DNA from: Microbacteriaceae bacterium
GTDB taxonomy: Bacteria > Actinomycetota > Actinomycetes > Actinomycetales > Microbacteriaceae
Length of the DNA: 64,000 nt
Assembly: GCA_025464975.1 (NCBI GenBank)
Contig: JAODMT010000017.1
Span: 143,830-207,829 of the forward strand
Direction of reading: 5' to 3'
A model generated the notes under the pieces. The model ran no database searches and was not told the origin of the DNA. It saw only the letters and a list, made by a program, of their open reading frames with translations. Position numbers and translations under genes: made by a program. Position 1 is the stretch's first letter. Each line of letters opens with the position of its first letter. Positions 61,746-64,000 of the stretch are shown piece after piece.

Positions 61746-62222
61746 TTAGCCGTAGCCTTCGTTCGTCAGGCGCCATCCGCTCGATGTGCGATCAAAGCAA
61801 AACTGCCATCCAGGCAGCGCGCCAGGTGCGGCGCCGTTCATGTTCGTTTCCGTGACATCAACCTGGATGCACTCTTCGGCGACGCCTCCGTCCTCGGACG
61901 CGGAGACCCGACTCACGCTGCCGATGTTCTTGTACGCGAGCAGGTCAGGATGGTTACTGAATAGGCTCGATGATCTGCCCCCGCACCACGCGACACTGCG
62001 CTCGTCTGACCCGTCCGAAAGCGCTTCGGTGACGGCACAGTTATGAGCTTTAGCCGCGCGGAGGTACACCCGAAGGACCTTTTCAGCGGACGAATCCTTC
62101 GGCGGAAGCTGCATCGCGGTCCCAACCTGAATGACGGTCACGACCGCAGCTATGGCAAGCAACGCCGCGCTGGCGACCACGCCGACAACCAGCTTCCGCT
62201 TCGCCCTCACAGCGCTAATCAT
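61746..62222 (-). CDS. Exported hypothetical protein
   Basis: A 158-residue protein with a basic leader and one hydrophobic segment (LVVGVVASAALLAIAAVVTV) followed by an outside domain. Three cysteines lie in the middle (HNCAVTE, AWCGG, EECIQVD) and one near the end (FCFDR), which could form disulfides. The pattern (KVLRVYLRAAKAHNCAVTEAL, GGVAEECIQVDV) resembles small ligand-binding or adaptor domains seen in actinobacterial exported proteins. No named family is assigned. Confidence 0.65.
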   Translation of the reverse strand: MISAVRAKRKLVVGVVASAALLAIAAVVTVIQVGTAMQLPPKDSSAEKVLRVYLRAAKAHNCAVTEALSDGSDERSVAWCGGRSSSLFSNHPDLLAYKNIGSVSRVSASEDGGVAEECIQVDVTETNMNGAAPGALPGWQFCFDRTSSGWRLTNEGYG

Positions 62223-62335
62223 GACAGGGGGTCACCTGATTTCGCGCATCCGACCCCTGGGACAATGAACGCCCCGTTGAGCGTCGGCTACCTGGTGTCG
62301 CGGCGGCTCAATCCGTCGTGCGCCGGCTTTTCGGT

Positions 62336-63745
62336 TTAGGGACCGAGGTTGTCGCCGACGCTCCCGAGCGCGACACACGTGAGCGCAAGGCTGCAGGCGA
62401 TCGAGGTTATGGTCCCACCATCCGATGCCATGCCCGCGGGTAAAGCGATCGTGGTGGGTAGCCATCGGCCGTGGTTGAGCGTGTCGATCAGTGGCAGTGC
62501 TAAGCGAGTCGCGCCGCTACTGCGCGCCGATGCTCCAGCAGCGACGCAGACGTCGACGCTCTCGCATTGGATCGGAGAAAGGAGCTGAGCGTACCGCCCG
62601 GGCGGTGCCGCCTGCACAGTCTCCCACCCGCCATTCGACTCGATTCCTAGTTGGTCACCGGAGGCTACCTCCTGGCGCACAGTGCCGAGCGCTGAGGCGC
62701 ACCAGGTTGAAGTGGGGCAGTTGAGGTCGTCTAATTCCGGAGACGGACTCAACGGAACTTGCTCTTTCGGCGGTGCGGTACCGGTGACTACAAGGAGATG
62801 CGACACGGCGCCGGCGGAGTATCGCGTCTCGGCCGGAGGCGTCGTGAAGACTACGCACGAAGCCGAATTACACGTTGCATCGTAATAGTCGGTTGTTGCC
62901 GATTCGGTGGATGTCCATTTGCCGTCGCTCAGGACGTCGAGGACGTCCCCATCACCGTCACTCCCAAGCAGAACACACGTGTGCACGGACGAGCAATCGA
63001 CAGCGGTCATCCCGGGATTGAGTAGCGGCCTTTTTGTGTTCGCGGGGATGGGCAGGCCACCGATAGTCCAAGCGTCACCGGTCAGCACCAGCACCTCGGG
63101 CGCATTGGTGTCGGTTGCTGTGGAGGCGTTGATCCCGGCCACGCAGATATGGTCCGTGCCGCAACTGAGGTAATCGAGATCGATACTCAAATCGGTGACC
63201 CCTCGGGGGAGCTTTGGCACACGCGTCGAATGCCAACTGCCGTCCTGAAGGACATCGGCGACCAGCGACGGGTGGTCACTTGAGCTGCCGATCGACCCCA
63301 AGGCGGCGCAAAAGGTGCCGGCGCATGAGATTTGGTCCCACTCTCCGAATCGTCCCAGAAACGGAGCCGAGGCAACAGCCCAGCGCGAACCAGTCAAACT
63401 CTCGAGCAGTGGCACATTTCGCGATTGGTCTGACGCGTATTCCGCATTCCCGGCAGCAAAACATGGCCCGGTCGACGCACACGCCACCCCGCTGAATACC
63501 GCCGACCCGGTCACAGCGTCCCCGGGAACGGGAACGTTGTTCACGGTCGATTCGGGAATGTTCATCCCGTCCCACACGGTGGACACCGTAAATCCATCCA
63601 CTCGAGTGATTGTGGTCTTGAGAGGGCGATTCGCGACGCAGCCAACCAAGGTGGCCGCCACCGCAACAGTGACCATCGCAACCATTGATCCTCGGCGAAA
63701 GGCACGAAAGCGAGTCGGTCCAGACGAAGCAGGATGCACGTCCAC
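62336..63745 (-). CDS. Lipoprotein with eight Cys-x(4-5)-Cys repeats
   Basis: This protein has 469 residues from a GTG at 63745; the ATG at 63685, with GAGG nearby, would give a better signal peptide directly (MVAMVTVAVAATLVGC). The lipobox ends VGC. The mature part repeats a C-x4/5-C motif eight times (for example CASTGPC, CAGTFC, CGTDHIC, CSSVHTC, CESVDVC), each followed by a short strand and then LG or AG, with about 45-60 residues between. This suggests a beta-propeller whose blades are pinned by disulfides. It would sit on the outer face of the membrane. Function is unknown. Confidence 0.7.
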   Translation of the reverse strand: MDVHPASSGPTRFRAFRRGSMVAMVTVAVAATLVGCVANRPLKTTITRVDGFTVSTVWDGMNIPESTVNNVPVPGDAVTGSAVFSGVACASTGPCFAAGNAEYASDQSRNVPLLESLTGSRWAVASAPFLGRFGEWDQISCAGTFCAALGSIGSSSDHPSLVADVLQDGSWHSTRVPKLPRGVTDLSIDLDYLSCGTDHICVAGINASTATDTNAPEVLVLTGDAWTIGGLPIPANTKRPLLNPGMTAVDCSSVHTCVLLGSDGDGDVLDVLSDGKWTSTESATTDYYDATCNSASCVVFTTPPAETRYSAGAVSHLLVVTGTAPPKEQVPLSPSPELDDLNCPTSTWCASALGTVRQEVASGDQLGIESNGGWETVQAAPPGRYAQLLSPIQCESVDVCVAAGASARSSGATRLALPLIDTLNHGRWLPTTIALPAGMASDGGTITSIACSLALTCVALGSVGDNLGP

Positions 63746-63834
63746 AACGTACAGCCTGTCGTTCGATGCGTGACGCCACCCCCGGTAGGCGTTCCCGTTG
63801 TGGGATCCCGATTGTCGAGGCGACCTCGGGTGGC

Positions 63835-64000
63835 TCAGCGCTCTTCGCTGCCTAATGCAATTCGGTCAGCAATATCGGAAATGTCATCAAGTCGCCCGGA
63901 AGCCACATCCATGATGAACTCGTAGGCATCATCATTGGACCACGTCAACCGTCTTCCGTTCATACCAAGGAAGGCGATAAGGGCAGCGAGACTCAACCGT
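63835..64000 (-). CDS. doc: Doc/Fic-type toxin, C-terminal end only
   Basis: The minus strand from the window edge encodes about 55 residues (AALIAFLGMNGRRLTWSNDD, then AYEFIMDVASGRLDD, ending IALGSEER) and a TGA at 63835. This matches the C-terminal part of death-on-curing toxins, where the helix after the Fic core reads A-x-L-x-F-L-x-x-N-G. The catalytic HxFxDG loop lies outside the window. Doc phosphorylates elongation factor Tu in the known system; the antitoxin should be encoded upstream, to the right. Confidence 0.72.
   Translation of the reverse strand, partial: RLSLAALIAFLGMNGRRLTWSNDDAYEFIMDVASGRLDDISDIADRIALGSEER

Noticed and set aside
33597..64000. Search for integrase, relaxase, transposase or IS ends within the island
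   Set aside because: No tyrosine or serine recombinase, HUH or DDE motif was recognised in any frame with coding support, so no mobile-element gene is claimed.

Overview
The window looks like chromosomal DNA from a high-GC actinobacterium, probably a Microbacteriaceae-like member of the Micrococcales. This taxonomic call is an inference. It rests on base composition, many ATGA/GTGA start-stop overlaps, lipoprotein and LacI/ABC sugar loci typical of that group, and small DUF2795, DUF2510 and DUF2637-like proteins. No 16S or other taxonomic marker is present.

Layout. (1) 1-11100: a surface-glycan locus with two GT9 heptosyltransferase-like enzymes, two GT4 enzymes, a GT2 enzyme, a GmhA-type sedoheptulose-7-phosphate isomerase, two bifunctional HldE-like kinase/nucleotidyltransferases, an aldehyde dehydrogenase, an SDR and a DUF2795 protein. 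It could make a nucleotide-activated heptose and transfer it to a glycan. (2) 11114-18430: a CUT1 sugar ABC importer with a GH43 lipoprotein, a divergent LacI regulator and a GH2 glycosidase. Two near-identical operator palindromes link the two halves. (3) 18587-20442: a secreted Thr/Pro-rich protein, an ECF-type sigma factor and a membrane partner. (4) 20563-32967: acetamidase/formamidase, an SDR, then a DUF4380 protein, a zinc dehydrogenase, a 1103-residue DUF5107-TPR protein, an RbsBAC-type importer and a divergent AraC regulator, which together form a second carbohydrate locus.

(5) From 33597 to the right edge the content changes to accessory DNA. The border carries the 3' part of a tRNA gene (Val-like) with its own terminator, as expected of a displaced attachment site. 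Inside lie a type I restriction-modification system (hsdR, hsdS, hsdM), an ApeA-like HEPN protein, a NERD-domain protein, an ATPase-TIR protein, a PD-(D/E)XK-like protein and the C-terminal end of a Doc-type toxin. Between them are many small orphan genes, two frameshifted genes, a large membrane-anchored secreted protein, and a plasmid-like module (50766-55065) with a DUF2637-like membrane protein, HTH proteins and a hairpin-rich intergenic region. No integrase, relaxase or transposase is recognisable inside the window.

The best candidates for something new are the ATPase-TIR gene with its unusual domain order and the repeat-bearing, apparently non-coding stretch after it, the hairpin that covers the only possible start codon of the sigma factor, and the hairpin-rich region in front of the 437-residue orphan gene.
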